The notes: generated by a model not told the origin, from the sequence alone. Counted from the first letter of the stretch, positions 54,080-63,650 are shown. The stretch is DNA of 64,000 bases from Oceanihabitans sp. 2_MG-2023 (GCF_030547245.1 NZ_JAUOQT010000002.1:558001-622000); one strand, 5' to 3'. Numbers and translations are program-made.

Positions 54080-56359
54080 ATGACACAATCTAAAAATTTC
54101 ATATTTAAATTTGCTTTAGTCGCAATTGTATTCACTGTATTTTCTTGTAAAAAAGAAAATACAGCTGGTACAAATTCTAAATCAGAAACATCCATTTCAC
54201 AAGAGCATCCAAAATTAATTCTTACCGCTCAGGGTGTAAAAAACATTAGAGAACAATTAGGGTCCATTCCAATTTTCGATAATTCACTTCAAGCAGTTAA
54301 AGAAGAAATTGATGCAGAAATTAAAGCAGGTATAGAAGTTCCAATTCCTAAAGATTATTCCGGTGGTTATACACACGTAAGACATAAACGCAATTGGGTA
54401 GTACTACAAAAAGCTGGTGTTTTATATCAAATATTAGACGATGAAAAATATGCGCAATATGTTAAAGACATGTTGATGCAATACGAAAAACTATACAAAA
54501 CACTTCCACTACACCCAAAAACTAGATCTTATGCTAGAGGGAAATTATTCTGGCAATGCTTAAACGATTCTAACTGGTTGGTTTATGTAAGTCAAGCGTA
54601 CGATTGCATCTACAATTATTTAACCGAAGAAGAACGCAACAAATTAGAAAACAATTTATTTAAGCCATTTGCAGATCATATTTCTATAGATAGCCCGCAA
54701 TTTTACCAAAGAGTTCACAACCACAGTACTTGGGGTAATGCAGCTGTTGGTATGATTGGTTTGGTAATGAATGACCAAGAATTAATAGATCGTGCTTTAT
54801 ACGGAATTAAAGGTGTCGATTTAGACACAAAAGCTAAAGATGATGATGGTGGATTTTTAAATAAAGATGGAAAAGCTGGCTTTTTAGCAAATATTGAAGA
54901 ACCTTTTTCTCCAGATGGCTATTATAATGAAGGGCCATATTACCAGCGTTATGCTATGTATCCTTTTTTAATTTTTGCAGAGGGTCTTCATAATGTAAAG
55001 CCAGAATTGAAGATTTTTGAATATAAAGAAGGAGTACTACTAAAATCTATAAATGCACTTTTAAATTTATCGGATGCAGATGGGGAATTTTTTCCACTTA
55101 ACGATGGACAAAAAGGTATGTCATATTATAATAGTGCTTTAGTTACTGCAGTAGATATTTCGTATCATTTTGGAAAACAAGATCCTGGTTTACTATCTAT
55201 TGCAAAAGAACAAAATACAGTCCTATTAGATGATTCTGGTTTGGCAGTAGCACTGGGTATAAAAAATGGCAAAGAAAAACCGTTTCTTAAAAAATCCATT
55301 AACTTATCCGACGGCCCAGAAGGAACACAAGGCGGTGTTGGTATTTTAAGAAACGAAGATATCGAACTTGTTTTTAAATATGCTGCACAAGGATCCAGCC
55401 ATGGGCACTATGATAAGTTATCCTATTCGTTATATGAAAAAGGAGAAGAAGTGATTCAAGATTATGGTCTAGCACGATTTGTAAATATTGAACAAAAAGG
55501 TGGAGGAAATTATCTTAAAGAAAATAAAACTTGGGCAAAACAAACTATTGCACATAATACTGTTACGCAAAATGAAACCTCTCATTTTACAGGAAAATAT
55601 GATATTGGAAGTTTACATCATTCCGATTTACATTATTTCTCTTCAGAAAATGAAAACGTACAAATCGTGAGCGCTAAAGAAACAAACGCATATCCAGGAA
55701 CCGAAATGCTTCGCACAATGGCTATCATTAAAGAAAAAGATTTCGAAAAACCATTTATGCTAGATATCATGAAGATAACTTCAGCTTCAGCGAACCAATA
55801 CGATTTTCCGTATTACTATTTCGGACAAGTTTTACAAACAAATTTCGATTTCCAAACATCCGAAACATTAAAACCACTAGGAACTAAAAATGGGTATCAA
55901 CATTTATTTGTCGAAGCTACTGCAAAAGCAAATACAGATAATTCTAAATTCTCATGGCTAAATAAAAATAAATTCTATACCTTAACTACTGTAACTAATG
56001 CCAATGATGCATTATTGTTTACCAGAATTGGTGCAAACGACCCAGAATTTAATCTAAGAAGAGACCCTGCAGTAATTTTAAGAAGAAAAAATACAAAAAA
56101 TACCACTTTTGTTTCCATAATAGAAACACATGGTAGTTATAGTCCAATTTCTGAATCTGCTTTAAATTCAAATAGTACTATTGCAGCTTTACAAGTAATT
56201 TTAGACACAACAGATTATACTGCAATAGCGATAACAACTATAAATAATAATACCAAAATATTTATTACAGTAAATACAAACACTTCAAAAGAGACAAAAC
56301 ATAGTATAAAAATTAACAATAAGAATTATGAGTGGTCTGGTTCTTATTATTTCAAATAA
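54080..56359 (+). CDS. PL17 oligoalginate lyase, lipoprotein
   Basis: A 759-residue lipoprotein (VFSC, then KKENTAGT: probably periplasmic). PL17 features: HPKLILTAQGVKNIRE at the start of the toroid, HNHSTWGNAAVGMIG near residue 211, EGPYYQRYAMYPFL near 288 and GSSHGHYDKLSYSLYEKG near 438, giving the Asn, His and Tyr residues used in catalysis, then a beta-sheet domain. PL17 exolytic lyases release unsaturated monouronate that becomes DEH. It is in one operon with PL6 copy 2 and kdgF. Confidence 0.94.
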   Translation: MTQSKNFIFKFALVAIVFTVFSCKKENTAGTNSKSETSISQEHPKLILTAQGVKNIREQLGSIPIFDNSLQAVKEEIDAEIKAGIEVPIPKDYSGGYTHVRHKRNWVVLQKAGVLYQILDDEKYAQYVKDMLMQYEKLYKTLPLHPKTRSYARGKLFWQCLNDSNWLVYVSQAYDCIYNYLTEEERNKLENNLFKPFADHISIDSPQFYQRVHNHSTWGNAAVGMIGLVMNDQELIDRALYGIKGVDLDTKAKDDDGGFLNKDGKAGFLANIEEPFSPDGYYNEGPYYQRYAMYPFLIFAEGLHNVKPELKIFEYKEGVLLKSINALLNLSDADGEFFPLNDGQKGMSYYNSALVTAVDISYHFGKQDPGLLSIAKEQNTVLLDDSGLAVALGIKNGKEKPFLKKSINLSDGPEGTQGGVGILRNEDIELVFKYAAQGSSHGHYDKLSYSLYEKGEEVIQDYGLARFVNIEQKGGGNYLKENKTWAKQTIAHNTVTQNETSHFTGKYDIGSLHHSDLHYFSSENENVQIVSAKETNAYPGTEMLRTMAIIKEKDFEKPFMLDIMKITSASANQYDFPYYYFGQVLQTNFDFQTSETLKPLGTKNGYQHLFVEATAKANTDNSKFSWLNKNKFYTLTTVTNANDALLFTRIGANDPEFNLRRDPAVILRRKNTKNTTFVSIIETHGSYSPISESALNSNSTIAALQVILDTTDYTAIAITTINNNTKIFITVNTNTSKETKHSIKINNKNYEWSGSYYFK

Positions 56360-56382
56360 ATAAACCAACTTAAATTAAAATT

Positions 56383-56754
56383 ATGAAAAGATTTAGTGAA
56401 AAATATGTTATCACAAAAAACATGGACTGGGAAGTTCTTGGAGGAGGAGTATCTAGAAAATTTTTAGGTTACGATAACCAAATCATGATGGTAAGAGTCA
56501 AATTTGATAAAGGAGCATTAGGCGCACCGCATCAACATTTTCATACACAAGCTACCTATTGTGTTTCTGGAAAATTTGAATTTGAAATTGATGGTGTAAA
56601 GCAAATTGTAGAAGCTGGAGATGGCGTTTATATTGAACCAAATTTATTACATAGCGCAGTTTGTCTAGAAGAAGGGGAACTAATTGATACATTTAGCCCA
56701 GTAAGAGAAGATTTCTTAAGTGGTGATTCTGTTTCTTATTTTGGAGATAAATAG
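56383..56754 (+). CDS. kdgF: KdgF-type cupin, unsaturated uronate to DEH conversion
   Basis: A 123-residue single cupin domain. The metal site is His50, His52, Gln56 and His90 (APHQHFHTQATY; PNLLHSAV). KdgF catalyses ring opening of the 4,5-unsaturated uronic acids made by alginate or pectin lyases to linear 5-keto (DEH) products. It follows PL17, which makes its substrate. Cytoplasmic or periplasmic location cannot be told; no signal peptide is present. Confidence 0.9.
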   Translation: MKRFSEKYVITKNMDWEVLGGGVSRKFLGYDNQIMMVRVKFDKGALGAPHQHFHTQATYCVSGKFEFEIDGVKQIVEAGDGVYIEPNLLHSAVCLEEGELIDTFSPVREDFLSGDSVSYFGDK

Positions 56755-56885
56755 ACTCAAAAAGACAATTACATTATAAAAGAGAGTTTTATAAAAAAAC
56801 AAAATAAAGCGCTTAAGCAAAATACCAATGTTTGCTATTTTAACTTAAATATCACCTATTTTAACATATAAAAATTACGAAAACG

Positions 56886-56915
56886 TTGGAATTAACAAAA
56901 TTTTATATATATTTG
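56886..56915 (+). promoter_or_regulatory. Promoter P3 (alginate susC)
   Basis: TTG, exactly 19 bases, TATATTTG: a full match to the Bacteroidota consensus. The -7 box overlaps operator 3. The predicted leader to susC is about 200 bases. Confidence 0.82.
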
Positions 56916-56937
56916 GTAAACCAATCTGGTAAACCAA
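56913..56937. promoter_or_regulatory. Tandem-dyad operator 3 (alginate regulon)
   Basis: TTGGTAAACCAA plus CTGGTAAACCAA, identical over 25 bases to operator 2 and one base different from operator 1. Confidence 0.88.
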
Positions 56938-56960
56938 TTTAATTTTGGGCTTAAAAAACA

Positions 56961-56994
56961 AAAAAAGGACAAGTAAAATAACCTATCCTTTTTT
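56961..56994 (+). terminator. Terminator-like hairpin in the susC leader (possible attenuator)
   Basis: AAAAAAGGA pairs perfectly with TCCTTTTTT across a 16-base loop, ending in a T-run. It lies after P3 and before susC, so P3 transcripts must pass it. It could be the end of the kdgF transcript or an attenuator for susC. Confidence 0.5.
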
Positions 56995-57126
56995 AAAAAA
57001 CTTCTTTGACGGGAAGTAATTATGTAATAAAACATAACATTACAAAAGTAACAAACATATTGATACTTGCCTAATGATTGTGTTTTTAGTAAAACAAATT
57101 AATTAACTAAAAATTAAAAATCAATT

Positions 57127-60100
57127 ATGAATTTAAAAGCTAAATCGGCATTATTTGCATTACTCTTCATGTGCATTTCTGCCTTTGCCCAAGAAAACGT
57201 AACAGTAAAAGGGCTAGTGGTAGATGCAAATGACAATATGCCATTACCAAGTGTAAATGTAATTATTGTTGGTACTAGTACAGGAACTAGTACAGATTTT
57301 GATGGTAACTACCAATTACAAGTAAAAAACGGAGATGTAATTCAATTCTCTTACATTGGTTACCTATCGCAAACAGTGATTGTTAATAACCAAAGCTCTA
57401 TCGATATTTCTTTAGCAGCAGATGCTAATAGCTTAGATGAAGTAGTAGTAGTTGGTTATGGTACACAAAAGAAAAGTCACTTGACTGGTGCTATATCGAA
57501 AGTAAAAAATGAAACACTGGATCAAATTGCTGTTTCAAGAGTAGATGACGCTTTAGTAGGTCAAGTATCTGGTGTAAATATTCAAGCAACAAATGCAGAA
57601 GCTGGTGGAGCACCTACAATTACCATTAGAGGTGTTGGTTCTATAACCGCAGACTCTGGTCCTGCTGTAGTAGTAGATGGTATAGTTGTAAGTTCTGATT
57701 TTCTTGGAAATTTAGACATGAATGATGTAGAATCTTTTGAAGTATTAAAAGATGCAGCATCTGCAGCTATTTATGGTAGTGAAGGTTCTAATGGTGTAAT
57801 TATGATTACTACTAAAAGTGGTAAATCTGGAAAAACTAAATTTAGTTACCAAACGTACACTGGATTTAAAGAAGCTCATGGAAGTGATGATTATAGAAAA
57901 AGTGTAGCAGATTGGGCTAAAAAAGAGCAAGCTGCAACTGGAACACTTTCTGGTGAAACATTATACGCGCAGTTATTAGTTGCAACTACAGGTGTAGACA
58001 GAGATTGGCAAGATGTATTTTTTGATGGAGGTACAGTTACAAGTCACTCTTTTGCAGCTAGAGGTGGTTCTGAAAAAACAAAATTTAGTACATCTTTAAG
58101 ATATCTTCATGATGAAGGTGTTGTTATAACAGATGATTATAAATTAATGACTGGGAAAATAAAAATTGACACTGAATTAAGTGACAAACTAAAATTTGGA
58201 ATTAGTGCAACTCCTTCTTATACAAAACAAAGAAGATTACCTACTTCAATTCATAACCCAACACGTCAATCGCCATGGTTGCCAATTTACCATACAGAAG
58301 AAACACTTCAGTTTGTTAATACTTCGGCTTACCCAGATGTACAAGCAGGTGATTATTTCTACGAAAATCATTTAATGAATTTAGATTTAGATAATGATGG
58401 TAATACAGAAAGACCACGTACTTCAGGAGATTCAAACCCTTATGCACAATACGTAGAAAGAGAACATTATGAATACAATACAAAACTATATGGATCTACT
58501 TATTTAAGTTATGACATTATTGAAGGGCTTACAGCAAAAACTTCTTTAGGTTTAACTTTAGACCAAAGAAAAAGAGAAAGATGGGATGGAACAAAATATC
58601 ATGCATCTGGGAATAGTAGAGCATTATATAACTTACAAAACAGATTTCGTACTAGATTAATTTCAGATAACACATTAAATTATTCTACTACAATAGGTGA
58701 AAACCATGAACTTAATATATTAGCAGGTGCAACAATACAACAAAGAAAAAGTAGCACTAGTGATGTAACTGGTACAGGGTATACTAGTGATAGACTTAAA
58801 AATTTACAAGGTGCAACAAGTATTTCTGAATTTGAAGAAATCAACACCGTACTACAAAAAGTAGGTTACTTTGGTAGAGTTACTTATGCGTATGCAGACA
58901 AATATTTATTATCTGCTTCTTTTAGACGTGATGGTAGTTCTGTTTTTGGAATTGATACTAAATGGGGTAATTTCCCTGCAGCTTCTATAGGTTGGAATGC
59001 TCATAACGAAGATTTTTTAAGTGATAGTGATGTTGTAAGCAAACTAAAATTTAGAGTTAGTTATGGTCTTACAGGTTCTGAAAACTTTAATGTTGGTGAC
59101 GAAGTGGTAAATGCATGGCCTTACTTAGCTTTATTACAAAACTCTAATGCGGTTAGTGATGGCAGTATTTCTCCTGGTGTATCTCCACTTAATATTGCTA
59201 ATGCATTATTACAATGGGAAGCTTCTGAAGAGTTTAACCCTGCTGTAGATTTTGGATTATTCAACAATAAAATTTCTGGATCGGTAGATTATTACCAAAG
59301 AACTAGTGATGAATTACTATTAGAAAACCCTGTTTCTTATGTAACTGGATTTTCTGGAGGTATAGTAAACTTAGGAAAAGTACAAAACAGAGGTTGGGAA
59401 TTTGAATTAAGAACTAAAAATATTAGTAGTGAGAAATTTTCTTGGAACTCTACTATAATTGCTTCTACGAATAAAAACGAACTACTTAGTTTTGGGGATT
59501 CAAACAATGCATTAATTGAAGATACCTATGGTAGAAATTCACAATGGATTAATAGAATTGGAGAGCCAATTTCTTCTTTCTGGGGTTATGTTGTAGACGA
59601 AGAAGCGTATAACGAAACAGAATTTAGAACTAATTATGTAGACAACCCTTGGAACAGAATTAATGGTCAAGCTGATGATACTATCGTAAAAGATTTAAAT
59701 GGTGATGGTATTATTACTGATGAGGATAAAACTATTTTAGGTGATCCTTATCCAGACTTAGTATATAGTTTTACTAATGAATTTAAATATGGTGACTTTG
59801 ATTTTTCTTTCATGTTACAAGGTAGCTTAGGTGCACAAGTAAATAACATTGGAGATCAATACTTCTATAACTGGTTTGGTAATAGAACTAGAGCTGGTGG
59901 AGAAGCACAAGCAGTTTCAGATGGTGTAGTACCTCATGAATCTTTTATTCAAGAAAAAGTTTTAACTAGTGAAGTAATTGCAAGTGCAGACTACTTTTCA
60001 TTACGTAATGTAAGCCTTGGGTATAATTTCCCAGATGATTTAACATCAAAATTAGGTTTATCAGGACTTAGACTTTATGCAACTGGTCAGAATTTAATTT

Positions 60101-60234
60101 ATATTACAGCAGATGATTACCATGGTTTTAACCCTGAGCATATAGATGGTACAGATCCTAGAGCATATGGTTCTCAAAGAGCTGGTACGCCAATATATAG
60201 TACAATATCTTTCGGTTTAAACGTTGATTTTTAA
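57127..60234 (+). CDS. SusC-like TonB-dependent outer-membrane transporter (alginate)
   Basis: A 1035-residue protein with signal peptide (ISAFAQ), CarboxypepD_reg-like domain (VKGLVVDANDNMPLPSVNVI), the SusC linker DEVVVVGYGTQKKSHLTGA, plug block EVLKDAASAAIYGSEGSNG, and a barrel ending ISFGLNVDF. It should import alginate oligosaccharides; the substrate is inferred from the PL7/PL6/PL17 neighbours and shared operator. It is similar in plan to the laminarin SusC but clearly not a recent copy. Confidence 0.95.
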   Translation: MNLKAKSALFALLFMCISAFAQENVTVKGLVVDANDNMPLPSVNVIIVGTSTGTSTDFDGNYQLQVKNGDVIQFSYIGYLSQTVIVNNQSSIDISLAADANSLDEVVVVGYGTQKKSHLTGAISKVKNETLDQIAVSRVDDALVGQVSGVNIQATNAEAGGAPTITIRGVGSITADSGPAVVVDGIVVSSDFLGNLDMNDVESFEVLKDAASAAIYGSEGSNGVIMITTKSGKSGKTKFSYQTYTGFKEAHGSDDYRKSVADWAKKEQAATGTLSGETLYAQLLVATTGVDRDWQDVFFDGGTVTSHSFAARGGSEKTKFSTSLRYLHDEGVVITDDYKLMTGKIKIDTELSDKLKFGISATPSYTKQRRLPTSIHNPTRQSPWLPIYHTEETLQFVNTSAYPDVQAGDYFYENHLMNLDLDNDGNTERPRTSGDSNPYAQYVEREHYEYNTKLYGSTYLSYDIIEGLTAKTSLGLTLDQRKRERWDGTKYHASGNSRALYNLQNRFRTRLISDNTLNYSTTIGENHELNILAGATIQQRKSSTSDVTGTGYTSDRLKNLQGATSISEFEEINTVLQKVGYFGRVTYAYADKYLLSASFRRDGSSVFGIDTKWGNFPAASIGWNAHNEDFLSDSDVVSKLKFRVSYGLTGSENFNVGDEVVNAWPYLALLQNSNAVSDGSISPGVSPLNIANALLQWEASEEFNPAVDFGLFNNKISGSVDYYQRTSDELLLENPVSYVTGFSGGIVNLGKVQNRGWEFELRTKNISSEKFSWNSTIIASTNKNELLSFGDSNNALIEDTYGRNSQWINRIGEPISSFWGYVVDEEAYNETEFRTNYVDNPWNRINGQADDTIVKDLNGDGIITDEDKTILGDPYPDLVYSFTNEFKYGDFDFSFMLQGSLGAQVNNIGDQYFYNWFGNRTRAGGEAQAVSDGVVPHESFIQEKVLTSEVIASADYFSLRNVSLGYNFPDDLTSKLGLSGLRLYATGQNLIYITADDYHGFNPEHIDGTDPRAYGSQRAGTPIYSTISFGLNVDF

Positions 60235-60252
60235 TTATAAACACATCAAATT

Positions 60253-61701
60253 ATGAAAAACATAAAATTTTTAATAGTAGCTCTAGCAGGAAGTATTTTT
60301 ATTTCCTGTGATACAGAAGAGTTTTTAAACCCATTACCAGATACTGTAGTTGTAGTTGATACGTTTTTTGAAACAGATGCAGATGTATTAGCTGGAGTAA
60401 TAGGAGTGTATGATGCCCTTCAAGGGGTGAATGAAAATACAGAAACAAACATAGGGGATTTTAACAGAGGAGTGCAGTTTGAACACCTTTTAACAGAACA
60501 CCGTACAGATAATACAAGAAATGCAACACTAGAAGGATCTAAATCCGATTTTCATAGATATGTAGTTACTGCAAACAATGTAGAATCTGAAGATTATTAT
60601 CAATCTATGTATGAAGTTATTTTTAGAGTAAATAATGTCTTAAACTTTATGGATGTTGCAGATGATAGTAATCGTGCCAAATATACAGCAGAAGTTAAAT
60701 TCTTAAGAGCTTATGCATATTTTAACTTAGTAAGATTATTTGGTGATGTACCATTAGTAACCACTGTTTTAGGACCTGAAGAAGACCAAGCTCTTTTTAC
60801 ACGTATTGATTCTGATTTAATATACGAACAGATTATAGAAGATTTATTAGAAGCTGCTAACACTTTAGATAACACGTACAAATCTAGAGCGTCACAAGCT
60901 GCAGCACAAGCGCTATTAGCAAAAGTTTACTTAACACAAGGAACAAACTATGTTGCTGCGCAACAATTATGCGAATCGATTATTGGTGGACAATATTCTT
61001 TACAATCTAACTATTATGATGTCTTTTATAACGAACTAAATAACGAGATTATCTTTGCAATTCAATACCTGTCGGGTGATGCTAATGAAAGTCAGAGTTT
61101 TTCTTCAGAATTTACTTCAGGAGTTCGTGCAGGTAGAGAAGATGGTCAAAATATTGTTAATGATAATCTTATAGCAGATTTTAATATGTATGGAGGTATA
61201 AGAACAGATATTTCATATACAACCGTTCTAGGTTCTAATGAAGTTGCAAAATTCTTACCAGATGGTTTTGATGCTAATGCTTCACCAACTCCTTATGGTC
61301 CTAATGCAAGAAATGCGGGTAATGATTATATCGCAATTCGTTATGCAGATGTGCTTTTAATGCATGTAGAGGCTATTATGGGACAAAGTTCTGAAACAAG
61401 TAACTCAAACGCACTTAACTCTTTTAAAGAAGTAAGAGATAGAGCTTTTCCAGATACGGCTCCAAACATCGTTACAAGTGTAACAAAAGAAGAACTTTTA
61501 CGTGAAAGACGTGTAGAATTTGCTTTCGAAAATCAACGTTACTTCGATTTAGTTAGATTTGGTGTTTTAGATGCTGTACTTAGTGCGCATTCCGATGAAA
61601 TGGGATATGTATATGATCCAAGAAAAGCTTTATTATTACCAATCCCTGCAAGAGAAATAAATCTTAGTGGTGGTCTTTTAACTCAAAATCCAGGATATTA
61701 A
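60253..61701 (+). CDS. SusD-like surface lipoprotein (alginate)
   Basis: A 482-residue SusD/RagB lipoprotein (ISC, then DTEEFLNP: acidic surface signal). Family blocks: KFLRAYAYFNLVRLFGDVPL, AAAQALLAKVYLTQGT, RRVEFAFENQRYFDLVRFG and the closing LLPIPAREINLSGGLLTQNP. It covers the SusC barrel and binds alginate oligosaccharides. 18 bases after susC. Confidence 0.95.
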   Translation: MKNIKFLIVALAGSIFISCDTEEFLNPLPDTVVVVDTFFETDADVLAGVIGVYDALQGVNENTETNIGDFNRGVQFEHLLTEHRTDNTRNATLEGSKSDFHRYVVTANNVESEDYYQSMYEVIFRVNNVLNFMDVADDSNRAKYTAEVKFLRAYAYFNLVRLFGDVPLVTTVLGPEEDQALFTRIDSDLIYEQIIEDLLEAANTLDNTYKSRASQAAAQALLAKVYLTQGTNYVAAQQLCESIIGGQYSLQSNYYDVFYNELNNEIIFAIQYLSGDANESQSFSSEFTSGVRAGREDGQNIVNDNLIADFNMYGGIRTDISYTTVLGSNEVAKFLPDGFDANASPTPYGPNARNAGNDYIAIRYADVLLMHVEAIMGQSSETSNSNALNSFKEVRDRAFPDTAPNIVTSVTKEELLRERRVEFAFENQRYFDLVRFGVLDAVLSAHSDEMGYVYDPRKALLLPIPAREINLSGGLLTQNPGY

Positions 61702-61719
61702 TACTTAAAAAATTAAACT

Positions 61720-62592
61720 ATGAAAAATAAAGTAAATATTTTCCGTAATTCAACATTATTCCTCTTAAGTATAGTAGCAGCTAGTTTTACTATTAGTTGT
61801 GAAGATGCCTTTAGAGACGATTTACCTGACTCAAATTCTCAGGAAGATACTATTTTACCTACAGCTGATTTTTCTTATTCAGCAGATGTAGATAATTTTA
61901 GACTAATAAGTTTCACAGATCTTTCAACGCAATCCGCTTTCTATTCTTGGAATTTTGGAAACGGTGATACTTCTACAGATCAAGATCCAACATACACATT
62001 TGATGCTGAAGGAACTTACCCTGTAACATTTACAACAAGTGACGCTAATGGCGCATCTGATTCTATTACTTTAGATGTTGTCGTATCAGAACCAGAAGAA
62101 CCAGAAGCTATTGTTCCTGTAATTGGAGGTTGGGAATTTGAAAGTAGCGGAGATCCTCTTTGTGAAGACAGTAGAGATTGTTGGAGAATTAGTGGAGCAT
62201 CTATACATCAAACATCAAGTAATGGAGATGGTGGTACTCGATCTGCTAAATACACAGCTGGAAGCGCAGACAATAGAGTTTCATACCAAGCAATAACCGT
62301 ATCTCCTAATACAAGTTATGTTTTAAGATTTAGATATTCTATCCGAGCTATTGGTTCTGGGGATAGTATTAGAGCAAGTATTGTTGATGGTCAATTATCC
62401 AATTTTAGTGAATTTGCAAGTGCAACTTTGTTAGCGCAAGGATCAGGAACAAATGCATTAGGTGTAGATAATTATGATGACTATGTATTAGCCTTTGAAA
62501 CAGGAGCTAATGGTGACATCGCTATTGTTTTTGATCATGATGGAAATACAGATAACACTTGGATAGATAATGTTACTATCGATGTACAATAA
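61720..62592 (+). CDS. PKD-domain surface glycan-binding lipoprotein (alginate)
   Basis: A 290-residue lipoprotein (TISC, then EDAFRDDLPD: acidic surface signal). A PKD domain at ~45-125 (FYSWNFGNGDTSTDQDPTY) is followed by a jelly-roll CBM-like domain at ~135-290 (GGWEFESSGDPL to TWIDNVTIDVQ) with a Cys pair in CEDSRDCW. It sits in the SusE-like place and likely binds alginate. No catalytic residues are apparent. Confidence 0.85.
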   Translation: MKNKVNIFRNSTLFLLSIVAASFTISCEDAFRDDLPDSNSQEDTILPTADFSYSADVDNFRLISFTDLSTQSAFYSWNFGNGDTSTDQDPTYTFDAEGTYPVTFTTSDANGASDSITLDVVVSEPEEPEAIVPVIGGWEFESSGDPLCEDSRDCWRISGASIHQTSSNGDGGTRSAKYTAGSADNRVSYQAITVSPNTSYVLRFRYSIRAIGSGDSIRASIVDGQLSNFSEFASATLLAQGSGTNALGVDNYDDYVLAFETGANGDIAIVFDHDGNTDNTWIDNVTIDVQ

Positions 62593-62609
62593 ATCTATAA
62601 ATTAAATAA

Positions 62610-63506
62610 ATGTTTAGATATCTCAAGATTGGTTTGTTTATTTTTCTAGTTTCTTCTGTTAGTGCCAATTGTCAAGCACAAAAAAATACTGTAACGAAAG
62701 AAGTTAAAAAGAGGAAAAAAAAGAAGAAAAAATACAAACTTCCTGAGATAGATTTAAGTCACTGGAGTGTAACCACTCCAGAGCTAAACGCAAAAGGTGG
62801 AGCGATGAATATTGAACCACCTGAAATTTTAAATTATGCAACAGACGAGCGTTTAACAAAATATATGTATAACGACTCCACTAAAGGAGCTTTAGTTTTC
62901 TATGCTTATCCTAGTAATGCTACAACAGCTAACACTAAATATTCTAGGTCTGAGCTAAGAGAGCAAATGGTTCCTGGCGATAATAATACCAACTGGACCT
63001 TTGCCGATGGCGCCTATATGAAAGGCGAATTGGCAATGGATAAGGTTACTAAAGATAGTGAAGGTAAATATCATAAAGTAATCATCATGCAAATTCATGG
63101 TCGATTAACAAATGAACAAAGAGATCTAATTGGTCAAAAAGACAATAATGCACCTCCAATATTAAAAATTTATTGGGATAAAGGTAAAATTAGAGTAAAA
63201 ACCAAAGAACTAAAAAACCTAAATGCTACTCAAGAAGAAATGCTACATAAAGATGCTTGGGGGAATGACGATGGTTACACTTTTGAACAAGAAGTTGGAT
63301 TTAAAAAATTCACACTCGAAGTAGAAATATCCAGTGGCAAAATGGTTATTATTTTAAATAAAACAGATTATAAAGTATATAAAAATATTCATATGGCAAA
63401 ATGGGGAATCTTTGAAAATTATTTTAAAGCAGGGAACTATTTTCAAAGTAGAGATGAAGGCGCTTATGCAAAAGTTAGATACTATAAATTAGAAGTCACA
63501 CATTAA
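62610..63506 (+). CDS. PL7 alginate lyase with polylysine linker (copy 3)
   Basis: A 298-residue exported protein. The signal peptide ends near SANCQAQ; the Cys has a poor lipobox (Asn at -1), so it is more likely soluble. Residues 33-43 are almost all Lys/Arg (KKRKKKKKKYK) before the PL7 domain. PL7 blocks: KYSRSELREQM near 112, IIMQIHGR near 160, YFKAGNYFQS near 271. It resembles PL7 copy 1 more than copy 2. Last gene of the susC operon. Confidence 0.92.
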   Translation: MFRYLKIGLFIFLVSSVSANCQAQKNTVTKEVKKRKKKKKKYKLPEIDLSHWSVTTPELNAKGGAMNIEPPEILNYATDERLTKYMYNDSTKGALVFYAYPSNATTANTKYSRSELREQMVPGDNNTNWTFADGAYMKGELAMDKVTKDSEGKYHKVIIMQIHGRLTNEQRDLIGQKDNNAPPILKIYWDKGKIRVKTKELKNLNATQEEMLHKDAWGNDDGYTFEQEVGFKKFTLEVEISSGKMVIILNKTDYKVYKNIHMAKWGIFENYFKAGNYFQSRDEGAYAKVRYYKLEVTH

Positions 63507-63536
63507 AAATATTTTGATTAGTCTTATTGTGATTAA

Positions 63537-63576
63537 GTTAAACTTAGAAGGTCTTAATTAGGCCTTTAAGTTTAAC
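63537..63576. terminator. Hairpin after PL7 copy 3
   Basis: GTTAAACTTA pairs perfectly with TAAGTTTAAC, with inner AGG/CCT pairs. There is no long T-run after it, so termination strength is uncertain, but its position between two units fits. Confidence 0.6.
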
Positions 63577-63650
63577 TAAACTATAAAGTTCTTTCTAAAT
63601 GAAATTTATTACATTTATCATATAAACAGACATTATATAATTATTGATTT

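Larger units (their letters stand above)
56755..57126. other. Regulatory intergenic region between kdgF and alginate susC
   Basis: A 372-base gap. It holds a weak AT hairpin (TTATAAAA-GAGAG-TTTTATAA), promoter P3, operator 3, a terminator-like hairpin, and then a ~130-base AT-rich leader with a smaller TTATGT/ACATAA stem. No open frame of note. Confidence 0.7.

Noticed and set aside
56774-56794. TTATAAAA-GAGAG-TTTTATAA as terminator of kdgF
   Set aside because: The stem is A/T only and there is no strong T-run; it is too weak to call.
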